From Flavobacterium sufflavum (GTDB lineage: Bacteria > Bacteroidota > Bacteroidia > Flavobacteriales > Flavobacteriaceae), in contig NZ_SACJ01000001.1 in assembly GCF_004016525.1 (NCBI RefSeq), positions 248,001 to 312,000 of the forward strand: DNA of 64,000 nt, given 5' to 3'. This document shows positions 1 to 9,180 of this stretch, piece by piece. The position numbers and the translations under genes were made by a program. The notes under the pieces were generated by a model, which worked only from the letters and a program-made list of their open reading frames with translations, was not told the origin of the DNA and searched no databases. Position 1 is the first letter of the stretch; each line of letters begins with the position of its first letter.

Positions 1-2531
1 CGAACTACAGCTACATCTTTACGACCGTTATTTTCTCTTTCGGCAGTAATATCATAATAGAATTTACCTGTACAGAAAACTAATGTTTTCACGTCTTTCT
101 TGTTTACTGTAGTATCATCAATAGTTTCCTGGAATTCTCCATTTGACAATTCTTCAACTGTTGAAACGCATCTTGGATCACGCAATAAACTTTTTGGAGA
201 GAACACAACTAATGGTTTACGGAAAGTCGTTTTCATTTGTCTTCTCAACAAGTGGAAGAAGTTAGCCGGCGTTGTACAATCGGCAACATACATATTGTGA
301 CGTGCACATAATTGCAAGTAACGCTCCATACGTGCTGAAGAGTGCTCAGCACCTTGTCCTTCGTATCCGTGTGGCAACAACATTACTAATCCGTTTTGAT
401 TGTTCCATTTGTCTTCTCCACAAGAGATGTATTGGTCAATCATAATTTGGGCACCATTAGAGAAATCCCCAAATTGTGCTTCCCAAATAGTTAAAGAGTT
501 TGGATTAGCCAAAGCATAACCATAATCAAATCCTAATACTCCGTATTCAGATAAGAAAGAGTTAAAGATGCGGAAGTTTCCTTTTTTGTTTTCGATGTTG
601 TTAAGTAAAACTACTTCTTCTTCAGAATCTTCTACTTTTACTACAGCGTGACGGTGTGAGAAAGTTCCACGCTCAACGTCCTGTCCTGAAATACGCACAT
701 CAAAGCCTTCAGTTAATAATGAACCGTAAGCCAATGTTTCAGCCGTACCCCAATCGATAGTATTGTTGTCGTATCCTGTTTTTCTATCAGTAACAATCTT
801 AGTGATTTTGTTAATGAATTTTTTATCAGACGGTAAACTAGATACTGTTTTAATGATAGAATCTAAAGTTGATTTATCAACAGCAGTAGCAAATTTTTTC
901 AACATCACATCATCAGAAACCTGCTCAAATCCTTTCCATTCATTTTGCATAAATGGAGTAATGATAGTCAAATCTTTTTTACGGGAAGCTTCTAAATTAT
1001 GATCTAAATCGTCTTTGTATTCTTTTTCTAAAGTTTTTACCAAATTAGCATCGATAACACCTTCAGACAATAATTTTTCAGCATACAAATCTCTTGGATT
1101 TTGGTGCTTAGCAATCAATTTATATAATAATGGTTGAGTGAAACGAGGTTCATCACCTTCGTTATGACCATATTTTCTATATCCTAATAAGTCAATAAAT
1201 ACGTCACGTCCAAATTGCATTCTGAAATCCAATGCAAATTGCATCGCGTGTACTACTGATTCTGCATCATCAGCATTTACGTGTAATACTGGTGACAAAG
1301 TAACCTTAGCAACGTCAGTACAATAAGTAGAAGAACGGGCGTCTAAGTAGTTAGTTGTAAAACCTACCTGGTTATTGATTACAATATGGATAGTACCACC
1401 TGTTTTGTAACCATCTAACTGCGCCATTTGGATGATTTCATAAAGGATACCTTGTCCTGCAATAGCAGCATCTCCGTGAACGGCGATAGGTAAAACTTTA
1501 GAAAAATCATCTGCAAAATATTTATCTTGTTTTGCTCTGGTAATTCCTTCAATAACGGCACCTACCGTTTCTAAGTGAGAAGGGTTTGGAGCTAAATTGA
1601 TGTTGATTTTCTTTCCCGATTTTGTGATTTTGTCAGCCGTAAGACCTAAGTGGTATTTTACGTCACCGTCAAAATATTCCTGATCGTAATCTTTTCCGTC
1701 AAATTCAGAGAAAATATCCTGAGTAGATTTACCAAAAATATTAGCCAAAACGTTCAAACGACCACGGTGAGCCATTCCCATTACGAATTGTTCTACTCCT
1801 TTTTCGGCAGCTCTTTCAATTAAAGCGTCTAAAGCAGGAATGATTGTTTCCCCTCCTTCAAGAGAGAAACGTTTTTGACCTACATATTTAGTATGCAAAA
1901 AGTTCTCGAAAGAAACTGCTTGATTTAATTTATTTAAAATTCCTTTTTTCTCCTCGGCATTAAAAGTAGGACGATTTTCATTAACATTCAATCTGTCCTG
2001 AATCCAATCTACAACTTCCGGTCTACGAATATACATGTATTCGATACCAATATGCTGACAATAAACCGTAGTTAAATGATTAATTATCTGAGATAAAGTA
2101 GAAGATTGTAAACCTAATATTTTAGCTGCATCGAAAGTAGTATTCAAATCAGCTGAAGTAAGACCAAAGTTCTCAATATCTAAAGTTGGAGAAAAAGTTC
2201 TACGCTCTCTAACCGGGTTTGTTTTAGTAAACAAATGTCCTCTTGAGCGATATCCATCAATAAGTTTTACAACTTTAAATTCTTTTTGAAGATGCTCTGA
2301 AATTTTGCTGTTATCTACAGAAGCCGAAGAAACTGAAGATACTGGAGCTGAAGCTACTTCTCTGCTGTATTGAACTGGATTTTCCTCATTATACGTTTCC
2401 ATTCCAAAGTCAAAACCTTGAAAAAAACTTCTCCAGCTAGGCTCTACGCTATCTGGGTTTACTAAATACTGATCGTATAATTGAGCGAAAAATTCGGTAT
2501 GCGCTGCATTTAAAAATGAAAACCTATCCAT
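1..2531 (-). CDS. sucA: 2-oxoglutarate dehydrogenase E1 component (3' end outside window)
   Basis: This is the thiamine-diphosphate-dependent decarboxylase subunit of the cytosolic 2-oxoglutarate dehydrogenase complex, which feeds succinyl groups to SucB in the TCA cycle. From the ATG at 2531, 843 codons read without a stop to the window edge; roughly 70-90 C-terminal residues should lie outside. The N-terminus (MDRFSFLNAAHTEFF) matches the E1 arm that binds E2, followed by an Ala/Ser-rich linker at about 60-75. Family motifs are GYRSRGHL (93-100), AHRGRLN (about 252), GDAAIAGQG (about 350), YRKYGHNEGDEP (about 448) and HGYEGQGAEHSSAR (about 720). A TAnnTTTG element lies 38-45 bp upstream of the ATG. 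The gene is divergent from the barrel protein to its right. Identification is secure; only the end is missing. Confidence 0.97.
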   Translation of the reverse strand, partial: MDRFSFLNAAHTEFFAQLYDQYLVNPDSVEPSWRSFFQGFDFGMETYNEENPVQYSREVASAPVSSVSSASVDNSKISEHLQKEFKVVKLIDGYRSRGHLFTKTNPVRERRTFSPTLDIENFGLTSADLNTTFDAAKILGLQSSTLSQIINHLTTVYCQHIGIEYMYIRRPEVVDWIQDRLNVNENRPTFNAEEKKGILNKLNQAVSFENFLHTKYVGQKRFSLEGGETIIPALDALIERAAEKGVEQFVMGMAHRGRLNVLANIFGKSTQDIFSEFDGKDYDQEYFDGDVKYHLGLTADKITKSGKKININLAPNPSHLETVGAVIEGITRAKQDKYFADDFSKVLPIAVHGDAAIAGQGILYEIIQMAQLDGYKTGGTIHIVINNQVGFTTNYLDARSSTYCTDVAKVTLSPVLHVNADDAESVVHAMQFALDFRMQFGRDVFIDLLGYRKYGHNEGDEPRFTQPLLYKLIAKHQNPRDLYAEKLLSEGVIDANLVKTLEKEYKDDLDHNLEASRKKDLTIITPFMQNEWKGFEQVSDDVMLKKFATAVDKSTLDSIIKTVSSLPSDKKFINKITKIVTDRKTGYDNNTIDWGTAETLAYGSLLTEGFDVRISGQDVERGTFSHRHAVVKVEDSEEEVVLLNNIENKKGNFRIFNSFLSEYGVLGFDYGYALANPNSLTIWEAQFGDFSNGAQIMIDQYISCGEDKWNNQNGLVMLLPHGYEGQGAEHSSARMERYLQLCARHNMYVADCTTPANFFHLLRRQMKTTFRKPLVVFSPKSLLRDPRCVSTVEELSNGEFQETIDDTTVNKKDVKTLVFCTGKFYYDITAERENNGRKDVAVV

Positions 2532-2568
2532 AATGTTAGTGAATATACTTTTTGTTAAAATAGTTTGG

Positions 2569-2576
2569 CAAAAGTA
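2569..2576 (-). promoter_or_regulatory. Candidate -7 element of sucA promoter
   Basis: On the minus strand this reads TACTTTTG, matching the Bacteroidota -7 consensus TAnnTTTG, and would start transcription about 30 nt before the sucA ATG. No TTG is found at the usual -33 distance, so the call rests on the -7 element and its position. Confidence 0.5.
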
Positions 2577-2626
2577 CAATAATCAACTAAATTTACCTTT
2601 AAATTAAAACACTTTTAACTATTAAA

Positions 2627-3193
2627 ATGTTAAATACCTTAGTACTTATGGCAAAAAAACATAACTCAGTCGTTTCAAATTTAATTTTATCTACCTTATT
2701 CGCATTTTTTTCCATTCAATTATCAGCTCAATACCAAAATCAAAATTTCGAATCAAAGAGTGATTTTTGGCAAAACGTACAATTTGGAGGAGGATTAGGA
2801 CTAAGTTTTGGCAACAGATACACTGATATTTCAGTCTCTCCAAGTGCCATTTACAATGTCAACGAATATTTTGCAGTAGGTCTTGGCGCACAATATACTT
2901 ATGTAAAACAAAAAGATTTTTACAATTCTAATCTATATGGAGGCAGTTTAATTACCTTATTCAACCCCATTCCTGAAGTCCAACTTTCGGCTGAACTTGA
3001 ACAACTAAGAGTAAACCTAAAAGGAGTTGGCACTAACGACTTTAGCCGTAACTTCTGGAACACAGGTTTGTTTTTAGGAGCCGGTTACCGAAACGGAAAT
3101 GTGACAATAGGAGCCCGTTACAATGTTTTATACAAGGAAGACCAAGGCGCTTACAGCGATGCTTTTATGCCTTTTGTGAGGTTTTATTTTTAA
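2627..3193 (+). CDS. Small outer-membrane beta-barrel-like protein
   Basis: The product has a signal peptide ending near FSIQLSAQ and then alternating glycine/aromatic stretches (for example FGGGLGLSFGNRY and GLGAQYTYV), ending in VRFYF with a terminal Phe, as expected of an outer-membrane beta-barrel. It has 188 codons from the first ATG; an in-frame ATG at 2648 (MAKKHNS...) is an equally good or better start. It is divergent from sucA. Homologues in flavobacteria are sometimes labelled 'alpha-ketoglutarate decarboxylase', apparently from this neighbourhood; nothing in the sequence supports an enzymatic role. Its real function is not evident. Confidence 0.75.
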   Translation: MLNTLVLMAKKHNSVVSNLILSTLFAFFSIQLSAQYQNQNFESKSDFWQNVQFGGGLGLSFGNRYTDISVSPSAIYNVNEYFAVGLGAQYTYVKQKDFYNSNLYGGSLITLFNPIPEVQLSAELEQLRVNLKGVGTNDFSRNFWNTGLFLGAGYRNGNVTIGARYNVLYKEDQGAYSDAFMPFVRFYF

Positions 3194-3244
3194 GAAAATT
3201 ACTGGGTTACTGAGTGGCCAAGATTCTAAGATTTTAAAGTTCTG

Positions 3245-3804
3245 ATGATGAAGAAATATATTTTTATACTTACTGTCATTGTAATTTCCAGCTGCAATCA
3301 TACCCAGAAAGCAGAAATCAAAAATACTTCAAAGGCTACAAAAAAAGAATTAAGACCTTTTTTTGATTCAGATAAAATTGCGCATTATTATTTGAATTTT
3401 TCTGAGGACGAATTCACAAAGTTCATTAGAAAAGACAATAGAACTAAAAAAGAAGCAGAATTCTCGAATTTATTTACGGGGTATCTTCCAAACACTATTC
3501 CAAAAGAAGATTTTGAAAAAACTCTATTAAACCACAACTACAAGAAGTCAAATCTATCAATCAAACAGCAGAATGAAATTCAAGATGTTTTTAGCGAAAA
3601 AGACTCATTAATGAATTACGGTTACGCTTGCGCCGCAGAATACCGGGATATTTTTGTTTTTAAAAAGAAAGAAAAAATAATTGGAATAGCTAAATCTGTT
3701 TTAAATGCGGTCGCTTCCAGATTATAGGAAGTAAAATTGACGTGAACGGATTTGGGCTTTGGGAAGAATTAGACAAATTAAAAAACATTGTTCATTCTAA
3801 TTAA
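3245..3804 (+). pseudogene. Lipoprotein of unknown function, broken by a one-base frameshift
   Basis: The N-terminus MMKKYIFILTVIVISSC is a lipoprotein signal with the lipid-modified Cys at 17. The first frame stops at 3727 after 160 residues, but its last 13 or so residues look unlike protein. In the next frame, sequence resumes at about 3690 as KICFKCGRFQIIGSK, followed by DVNGFGLWEELDKLKN, and stops at 3804. Inserting one A in the AAA run at about 3687-3690 (GCT AAA TCT to GCT AAA ATC TGT) joins both halves into a 186-residue protein with a CxxC pair. I infer a real frameshift or a sequencing error. The family is not recognised. Low-complexity spacer flanks it on both sides. Confidence 0.7.
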
Positions 3805-3832
3805 AAACTCAAAACCTTAGCAGCTCAGCAAC

Positions 3833-4201
3833 CTACTTAAAATTATTTCTAAACCATACTTTTTGCCATTCTCTTTTCAGTATTAAAAAGGCAACATCCT
3901 CAGCTAAAACAACTAAATCAGAACCATCAAGTTTTTTAACCTCATCTTCTGAAACATCGATAACATAAAGCAGGTTCAGATATTCGGCAAACTTGTACTG
4001 AATCAATCGGTAGATTTTCTCGTGCAATTGAATCTTTAATTCCTCAGGCGAAATACTCATAGGAAAATCAACTCCTTCATTGGCCAAATTAAAATCTTTA
4101 TTTAATTGCTCAATCAATTTCAGATACAAAGATTCCTTTTGAGCTTCTTCGAACAACAAATCGGTATTTAGCGGAGTAACATACATAGTTTCTAATTTCA
4201 A
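3833..4201 (-). CDS. Conserved hypothetical protein, 122 aa
   Basis: This is a soluble, mainly helical, acidic protein without signal peptide or membrane segment; I recognise no catalytic motif. It begins MKLETMYVTPLNTD and ends in a basic/aromatic tail (KREWQKVWFRNNFK). It lies downstream of and in the same direction as the polyprenyl synthase gene, but a long inverted repeat of terminator type sits between them, so it may have its own promoter. I believe such proteins are conserved beside this synthase in flavobacteria, but that is recollection. Function unknown. Confidence 0.65.
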   Translation of the reverse strand: MKLETMYVTPLNTDLLFEEAQKESLYLKLIEQLNKDFNLANEGVDFPMSISPEELKIQLHEKIYRLIQYKFAEYLNLLYVIDVSEDEVKKLDGSDLVVLAEDVAFLILKREWQKVWFRNNFK

Positions 4202-4263
4202 TGACAGAATTCAATATTAACTTCAAAACTCAATGACAATGGCAATTGCAATGACAAAAAATC

Positions 4264-4331
4264 AATAGCAATGTCAATTTCAAAACTCAATTCCATTATT
4301 GATATTGTATATTGAAATTGACATTGCTATT
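4264..4331 (-). terminator. 20-bp inverted repeat between polyprenyl synthase and hypothetical gene
   Basis: The arm at 4264-4283 is perfectly complementary to 4312-4331 (20 bp each, 28-nt loop). On the minus strand the second arm is followed by GATTTTTTG, so it can act as an intrinsic terminator for the polyprenyl synthase transcript. The surrounding DNA (4202-4333) is built from repeated CAATG/GACAAT-like words. Confidence 0.55.
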
Positions 4332-4334
4332 TTT

Positions 4335-5309
4335 TTAGACTTTTCTTCCCATTAAATTTTCTCCAAAAGCCCGTAAAATTTGTCTCTTATCGTCTTTAAT
4401 TTTCATTTGATCCAATAAATCAAAAGCCTTAAAGGTATATTCTTCGATTGCTTTTTGCGTTGCTGTTGCGGCACCCGAATTCACAAATATCTCTTTTGCC
4501 TGAATGATTTTAACTGCATTATCTTCAATTTGAGTCGAAAATAAATCAGCTAATTTTTGTTTATCTGCTTCACTGGCAAATTCCATTGCTTTCAAATACA
4601 AATAGGTTTTTTTATTCTCAATAATATCGCCACCTAATTGTTTTCCAAAAGTTTCCGGATTTCCAAAAGCATCCAGATAATCATCCTGCAATTGGAACGC
4701 TAAACCTAAATTCAATCCGAAATCATAAATCAAATCAGCATTTTCTGTAGCTGCTTCTGCAATAATAGCACCCATTTTTATAGCTGCCGCCACAAGAACC
4801 GCGGTCTTATATTCGATCATCTTCATGTATTCCGGAATCGTCACATCCTGACGTGTTTCAAAATCAACATCCATTTGCTGACCTTCACAAACTCGCAATG
4901 CCGTTTTACTAAACAACTTCGCTAGTTTTCTAAAAATCTTTGGTTCATAGAATTCGAAATATTGGTACGCCAAAATCAACATAGCATCTCCGGACAAAAT
5001 AGCCGTATTGGTATTCCATTTTTCATGTACCGTAGTATTCCCTCTTCTCAAAGGCGCATCGTCCATGATATCATCATGCACCAAAGAAAAATTATGAAAA
5101 ATCTCTACCGCTAAAGCCGCAGGCAAGGCTTTCTTGTAGGAAACATCAAAAATCTCAGCACTCATAACCGTTAAAACAGGACGAATTCTTTTCCCCCCTA
5201 ATCCTAATATATAATGTATAGGCTCATATAAATTTTTAGGCTCTTTAACTTCTAATTGCGACTGAAGATATTCTATTACAAATTCTTGATATTGACTAAC
5301 GGTATGCAT
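4335..5309 (-). CDS. Polyprenyl (isoprenoid chain) diphosphate synthase
   Basis: This all-alpha trans-prenyltransferase condenses isopentenyl diphosphate onto an allylic diphosphate. The first aspartate-rich motif is DDIMD at 79-83 within LVHDDIMDDAPLRRG, with the following RRG; the second is FQLQDDYLD at about 210-220. GGKRIRP at 38-44 is the IPP-binding segment. The length (324 aa) is normal for the family. Chain length is set by residues before the first motif (IFHNFSL); aromatic Phe at 71 and 74 suggests a medium chain, but whether it makes a geranylgeranyl, heptaprenyl or octaprenyl product for menaquinone cannot be decided here. Downstream lies a terminator-like repeat. Confidence 0.92.
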   Translation of the reverse strand: MHTVSQYQEFVIEYLQSQLEVKEPKNLYEPIHYILGLGGKRIRPVLTVMSAEIFDVSYKKALPAALAVEIFHNFSLVHDDIMDDAPLRRGNTTVHEKWNTNTAILSGDAMLILAYQYFEFYEPKIFRKLAKLFSKTALRVCEGQQMDVDFETRQDVTIPEYMKMIEYKTAVLVAAAIKMGAIIAEAATENADLIYDFGLNLGLAFQLQDDYLDAFGNPETFGKQLGGDIIENKKTYLYLKAMEFASEADKQKLADLFSTQIEDNAVKIIQAKEIFVNSGAATATQKAIEEYTFKAFDLLDQMKIKDDKRQILRAFGENLMGRKV

Positions 5310-5407
5310 AAACTTAATTTTCGGGCTAAATTACAGTATTCACGCTGGATTACAAACTTCGTTTATAAATCAAATGTTAAATTATCATAAATACATTGGA
5401 AACTATT

Positions 5408-5437
5408 TTGGTGTTTAAAGTTTCCGCTCTATATTTG
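5408..5437 (+). promoter_or_regulatory. Promoter of the YceI-TetR-RND operon
   Basis: TTG at 5408-5410 and TATATTTG at 5430-5437 are separated by 19 bp, a full match to the Bacteroidota -33/-7 promoter. The predicted start near 5444 leaves a leader of about 80 nt before the YceI ATG at 5525. Confidence 0.7.
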
Positions 5438-5524
5438 CATAGAATTTAACAATTAAATTCCGTAGCGCTTAGAATCAAAAAAACTAAGACAGAAACCATT
5501 GAATGCTTTAAAGAAGGAAAGATT

Positions 5525-6046
5525 ATGAAAACAAAATGGAAAGTCAATTCAAAACAATCGGATGTTTTAATAAGAATGAGACATTCAATCATTGCCTATT
5601 TAGGAGGAACAATCAATACATTTCAAGGTCATGCTGACTTTAACAATAACGAAATCGAAGATGCTACCATAGCATTTTCATTAGACGTAAAAAACAGGGA
5701 ATCTAAATTGGAGCAGTTTAGCAACTACTTAAAACTAAATGATTTTTTTGACGTAAATAAATATCCAACAATTAGTTTCAAATCGACTTCTTTTCAAAAA
5801 GTAAACAAAAACATCAATTTTCTTAAAGGAGATTTAACAATCAAAGACATCACTAAAACGGTTGAACTTGATGTAGAACTGATAGAAACAGAAGCTTTAG
5901 ACGGAAATAAAAAAGTAGCATTTGAACTTACAGCCGACATTAACAGAAAAGATTTCGGACTGGCTTCAAATTCATTCCATTCCAATAACGGACTAACAAC
6001 AGGACAGGACATCAAACTGGTAGCTAACGTAGAATTCAGCATTTAA
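5525..6046 (+). CDS. YceI family (lipocalin-like, isoprenoid-binding) protein
   Basis: The 173-residue protein shows the YceI layout: WKVNSKQSDVLIRMRHSII at the start, an internal SFKSTSF, LKGDLTIKDITKTVELDVEL and a terminal DIKLVANVEFSI. YceI proteins form a lipocalin-like barrel that binds polyisoprenoid chains or amides. No signal peptide is visible, so unlike E. coli YceI it is probably cytoplasmic. It is the first gene of the unit, 29 bp before the TetR gene, behind a good promoter. Its link with an efflux operon suggests a role in handling hydrophobic compounds, which is inference. Confidence 0.9.
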   Translation: MKTKWKVNSKQSDVLIRMRHSIIAYLGGTINTFQGHADFNNNEIEDATIAFSLDVKNRESKLEQFSNYLKLNDFFDVNKYPTISFKSTSFQKVNKNINFLKGDLTIKDITKTVELDVELIETEALDGNKKVAFELTADINRKDFGLASNSFHSNNGLTTGQDIKLVANVEFSI

Positions 6047-6075
6047 CTGATGTCATTTACAATTTTTAAAACAAA

Positions 6076-6672
6076 ATGAAAGATAAAATTATATCAAAAG
6101 CAACAGATATGTTCTTGAAACTTGGTTTCAAAAGCGTAACTATGGATGATATTGCCGGAGAAATGTGTATTTCAAAAAAAACCATTTACAAATATTTCTG
6201 CAACAAGGAAAAACTTATTGAAGAAGGAACCGAGGCAATTCACCAAAACATCCATAAGCTGATGGATGAAGTAGTTTCTAAAAACTATAACGCCATCGAA
6301 GAAAATTTTGAAATGCGTAAAATGTTTAAAGAGATGTTCCAATCCTTTGATCATTCCCCGGCCTATCAATTAAAAAAGCATTATCCTCTAATTTATGAAA
6401 AATTGATGACTAATGAAATGGAAGACTGCCGTAAAATGTTTCGTCAAAACGTGATTAAAGGAATTGAACAGGAACTTTACAGACCAAATGTGGATATTGA
6501 AGCCGCAACGCGATTTTACCACACCTTGATTTTTTCAATAAATGAAAATACTCTTTTAGAACGTGATGCCTACGAACTGGAAGGTAAAGCATTAGAATAC
6601 CACACAAGAGCAATTGCGACAGAAAAAGGAATTATCGAACTCGAAAAAAATTTACTTAACATATCTCAATAA
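6076..6672 (+). CDS. TetR family transcriptional regulator
   Basis: A 198-residue repressor with the TetR helix-turn-helix at about 5-50 (KATDMFLKLGF, TMDDIAGEM, SKKTIYKYF) and a divergent helical ligand-binding domain. It lies between YceI and the efflux genes; its stop codon overlaps the TolC start by one base (TAATG at 6670-6674), so they are translationally coupled. It is likely the repressor of its own operon, responding to a pump substrate; the operator was not identified. Confidence 0.93.
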   Translation: MKDKIISKATDMFLKLGFKSVTMDDIAGEMCISKKTIYKYFCNKEKLIEEGTEAIHQNIHKLMDEVVSKNYNAIEENFEMRKMFKEMFQSFDHSPAYQLKKHYPLIYEKLMTNEMEDCRKMFRQNVIKGIEQELYRPNVDIEAATRFYHTLIFSINENTLLERDAYELEGKALEYHTRAIATEKGIIELEKNLLNISQ

Positions 6673-8012
6673 TGAAACAATTACTTATACTAACCATTCT
6701 ATCATTTGTATCCATTACAAATGCACAGAAAAAAACTTCGCTAACACTCAAAGCAGCCATTAACTATGCTCTTGAAAACAAGGCCGAAGCTAAAAAAGCA
6801 AAATTGGAAATTGAAAAAGGCGAATACCAAATTCAGGAAATTCGTTCCAGAGCTTTGCCACAAATCTCGGCAAATGGAAGTTTGAATTACAACCCGATAC
6901 TTCAAACAACAGTTATTGATGGAGCCGCTTTTAATGCTCCGGGAACAACAATCCAGGCGGCTTTTGGTCAAAAATGGAATTCTACTGCCGGAGTTTCTTT
7001 ATCACAGGCCTTATTTGACCAGGCTGTTTTTACAGGCTTAAGAGCTGCAAAATCAACTCGTGAATTTTACCAAATTAACAATCAGTTAACCGAAGAACAA
7101 GTAATTGAAAGAGTTGCAAACAATTACTACCAGGTTTATGTATTGCGCCAAAAATTAGCATTGGTTGACAGCAATTTAAAAACAACGGCAAAAGTTCGTG
7201 ACATTGTTAAAGGCCAATTTGACAATGGATTAGCTAAAAAAATTGATCTGGACAGAATGACGGTAAACCTGTCTAACATCAATACCCAAAAACAACAAAT
7301 TATCAATTCCTTACAATTACAGGAAAACGCTTTGAAATTCTACATCGGAATGCCAATGGATAATCAAATCGACATTCCACAATCGGAATTTCAGGTAACA
7401 CCAGCCGCAATTTCAGAAGCTCCAAACACAGCTAATCGCAGCGAATATTTGTTACTTAAAAAACAGGAGGAATTATTGGTTTTGCAAAAAAAATCAGTAA
7501 TGGCAGCTTATTATCCAACGCTTTCTCTTGCCGCAAGCTACAACTACATTGGTCAGGGACCTGAAATGCCTTGGTTTAACAAACCTTCTAATGGCGTTTA
7601 TTGGTCTGATTTCTCTTCCATAGGATTGAATTTAAAAGTGCCGCTTTTCACAGGTTTTGGAACCAAAGCCAAAGTAAGACAGGCTGATGTTGAATTAAGA
7701 TCAGTTCAGGAAGACATTAAAGACACTCAGTTAGCATTGGATTTAGATTATAAAAATGCCAAAACCCAAATTGAAAACAGCATCATCACACTTCAAAATC
7801 AGAAAGAAAATATGAGATTGGCTGATGAAATCCTGAAAAACATCAACAACAATTATTTACAAGGCTTGGCATCTTTAACAGATTTACTGGATGCTGAAAA
7901 CGCTTCAACCGAAGCTCAGAACAATTATACTGCAGCCATTTTAGATTACAAGCTGGCAGAAATCAAACTTATCAAATCAAAAGGCGAACTAAAAACTCTT
8001 ATAAATAACTAA
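6672..8012 (+). CDS. TolC-family outer-membrane efflux protein
   Basis: The 446-residue protein has a signal peptide ending in SITNAQ and the two tandem coiled-coil repeats of the outer efflux family: a first with ALENKAEAKKAKLEIEKGEY and QALFDQAVFTGLRAAK, a second with LKVPLFTGFGTKAKVRQADVE and NNNYLQGLASLTDLLDAE. It forms the outer-membrane and periplasmic channel of the tripartite pump encoded with the next two genes. The overlap with the TetR stop shows operon membership. Confidence 0.94.
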   Translation: MKQLLILTILSFVSITNAQKKTSLTLKAAINYALENKAEAKKAKLEIEKGEYQIQEIRSRALPQISANGSLNYNPILQTTVIDGAAFNAPGTTIQAAFGQKWNSTAGVSLSQALFDQAVFTGLRAAKSTREFYQINNQLTEEQVIERVANNYYQVYVLRQKLALVDSNLKTTAKVRDIVKGQFDNGLAKKIDLDRMTVNLSNINTQKQQIINSLQLQENALKFYIGMPMDNQIDIPQSEFQVTPAAISEAPNTANRSEYLLLKKQEELLVLQKKSVMAAYYPTLSLAASYNYIGQGPEMPWFNKPSNGVYWSDFSSIGLNLKVPLFTGFGTKAKVRQADVELRSVQEDIKDTQLALDLDYKNAKTQIENSIITLQNQKENMRLADEILKNINNNYLQGLASLTDLLDAENASTEAQNNYTAAILDYKLAEIKLIKSKGELKTLINN

Positions 8013-8013
8013 C

Positions 8014-9081
8014 ATGAAGAAAAATATAACTACCGGAATTATCATTATTGCTGCCTTAGCACTAATCGGATTTATTTTAGCAAACAATAAAAAAGCTAAC
8101 GAAGAGAAAATTGCCATTGTTGCCGAAAAAAACGCCGCTGTTTCAGTAAAAGTGGCTGCCGTAAAAACAGAAGAAGTTTCATTAGATTTTGTTGCTAATG
8201 GAAACTTCGAGCCTAAACAAGAACTTAGTATGGAAGCAGAGAAATCTGGAAAAGTAACTAAGGTACTTGTTAAAGAAGGAGACCGTGTAACTATAGGACA
8301 AACCTTAGCCATCATGAGAGGTGATGCCATTAACATTAATGCACAGGCTGCAGAAGCGGCTTACCAAAACGCAAAATCAGACTACAGCCGTTTTGACAAC
8401 GCATACAAAACAGGTGGTGTTACTAAACAACAACTGGATCAGGCAAAAGTAGCTTTGACTAATGCTGAAGCAAATTACAAGCAAGCAAGGATTAACATTG
8501 GCGACACTAGAATCAAAGCTCCTATAAACGGAATCATTAATGAAAAATTCATCGAACCAGGTTCAATGTTAGCTGCTATGCCTCCTACAAAAATGTTCGA
8601 AATTGTGAACGTAAATACCTTAAAATTGAAGGTAACTGTAAACGAAGCACAGGTAGCCAACTTAAAAACAGGCAACAACATCACCGTTACAAGCAGTGTT
8701 TACCCGGACAAAGAATTCTCAGGTAGAATTACGTTTATCGCTGCCAAAGCGGATAGCAGTTTGAATTTCCCAATTGAAATTGAAATTACAAACAATGCTA
8801 ACAACGACCTTAAAGCAGGTATGTATGGAACAGCTGTATTTAAATCGGCACAGCAAAAACAAACCATGACTGTGGTACCTAGAACTGCCTTTGTAGGTAG
8901 TGTAAGCAGCAATCAGGTTTTTGTGGCCGAAAATGGAATTGCAAAGCTAAAAACAGTTACAGCAGGAAGAATTTTAGGTGATAAAGTGGAGATTTTAAAC
9001 GGCTTATCTGATGGTGAAACTGTTATTACAACGGGACAAATCAACTTACAGGAAGGAAGTAAAATAGAGATTATTAAGTAA
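8014..9081 (+). CDS. RND efflux periplasmic adaptor (membrane fusion protein)
   Basis: The 355-residue HlyD/AcrA-type adaptor starts with one membrane anchor (ITTGIIIIAALALIGFILA). Next come a biotinyl-lipoyl half-motif (VTKVLVKEGDRVTIGQTLA at about 88-106), an alpha-hairpin (about 110-160), the second lipoyl half (IKAPINGIINEKFIEPG) and beta-barrel and membrane-proximal domains ending GQINLQEGSKIEI. It bridges the inner-membrane pump and the TolC-like channel. Its ATG lies 1 bp after the TolC stop. There is no lipobox Cys, so it is held by the N-terminal helix. Confidence 0.94.
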   Translation: MKKNITTGIIIIAALALIGFILANNKKANEEKIAIVAEKNAAVSVKVAAVKTEEVSLDFVANGNFEPKQELSMEAEKSGKVTKVLVKEGDRVTIGQTLAIMRGDAININAQAAEAAYQNAKSDYSRFDNAYKTGGVTKQQLDQAKVALTNAEANYKQARINIGDTRIKAPINGIINEKFIEPGSMLAAMPPTKMFEIVNVNTLKLKVTVNEAQVANLKTGNNITVTSSVYPDKEFSGRITFIAAKADSSLNFPIEIEITNNANNDLKAGMYGTAVFKSAQQKQTMTVVPRTAFVGSVSSNQVFVAENGIAKLKTVTAGRILGDKVEILNGLSDGETVITTGQINLQEGSKIEIIK

Positions 9082-9101
9082 AAGTGATTAGTACGGAGTA
9101 C

Positions 9102-9160
9102 TTAGTCCTTAGAATTTAGTCAAACTAAATAACCACTAAGGACTAAAAACTAAGGACTTA
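9102..9160 (+). repeat. Inverted/direct 11-bp repeat between adaptor and pump genes
   Basis: TTAGTCCTTAG at 9102-9112 pairs perfectly with CTAAGGACTAA at 9136-9146, and a second near-copy of the right arm (CTAAGGACTTA) follows at 9150-9160. The transcript can form either of two alternative hairpins just before the RND gene. There is no U-tract, so it is probably a stability or translation element or a degenerate Flavobacterium intergenic repeat, not a terminator. Confidence 0.55.
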
Positions 9161-9180
9161 ATGAAATTCAAAAGAAATAT

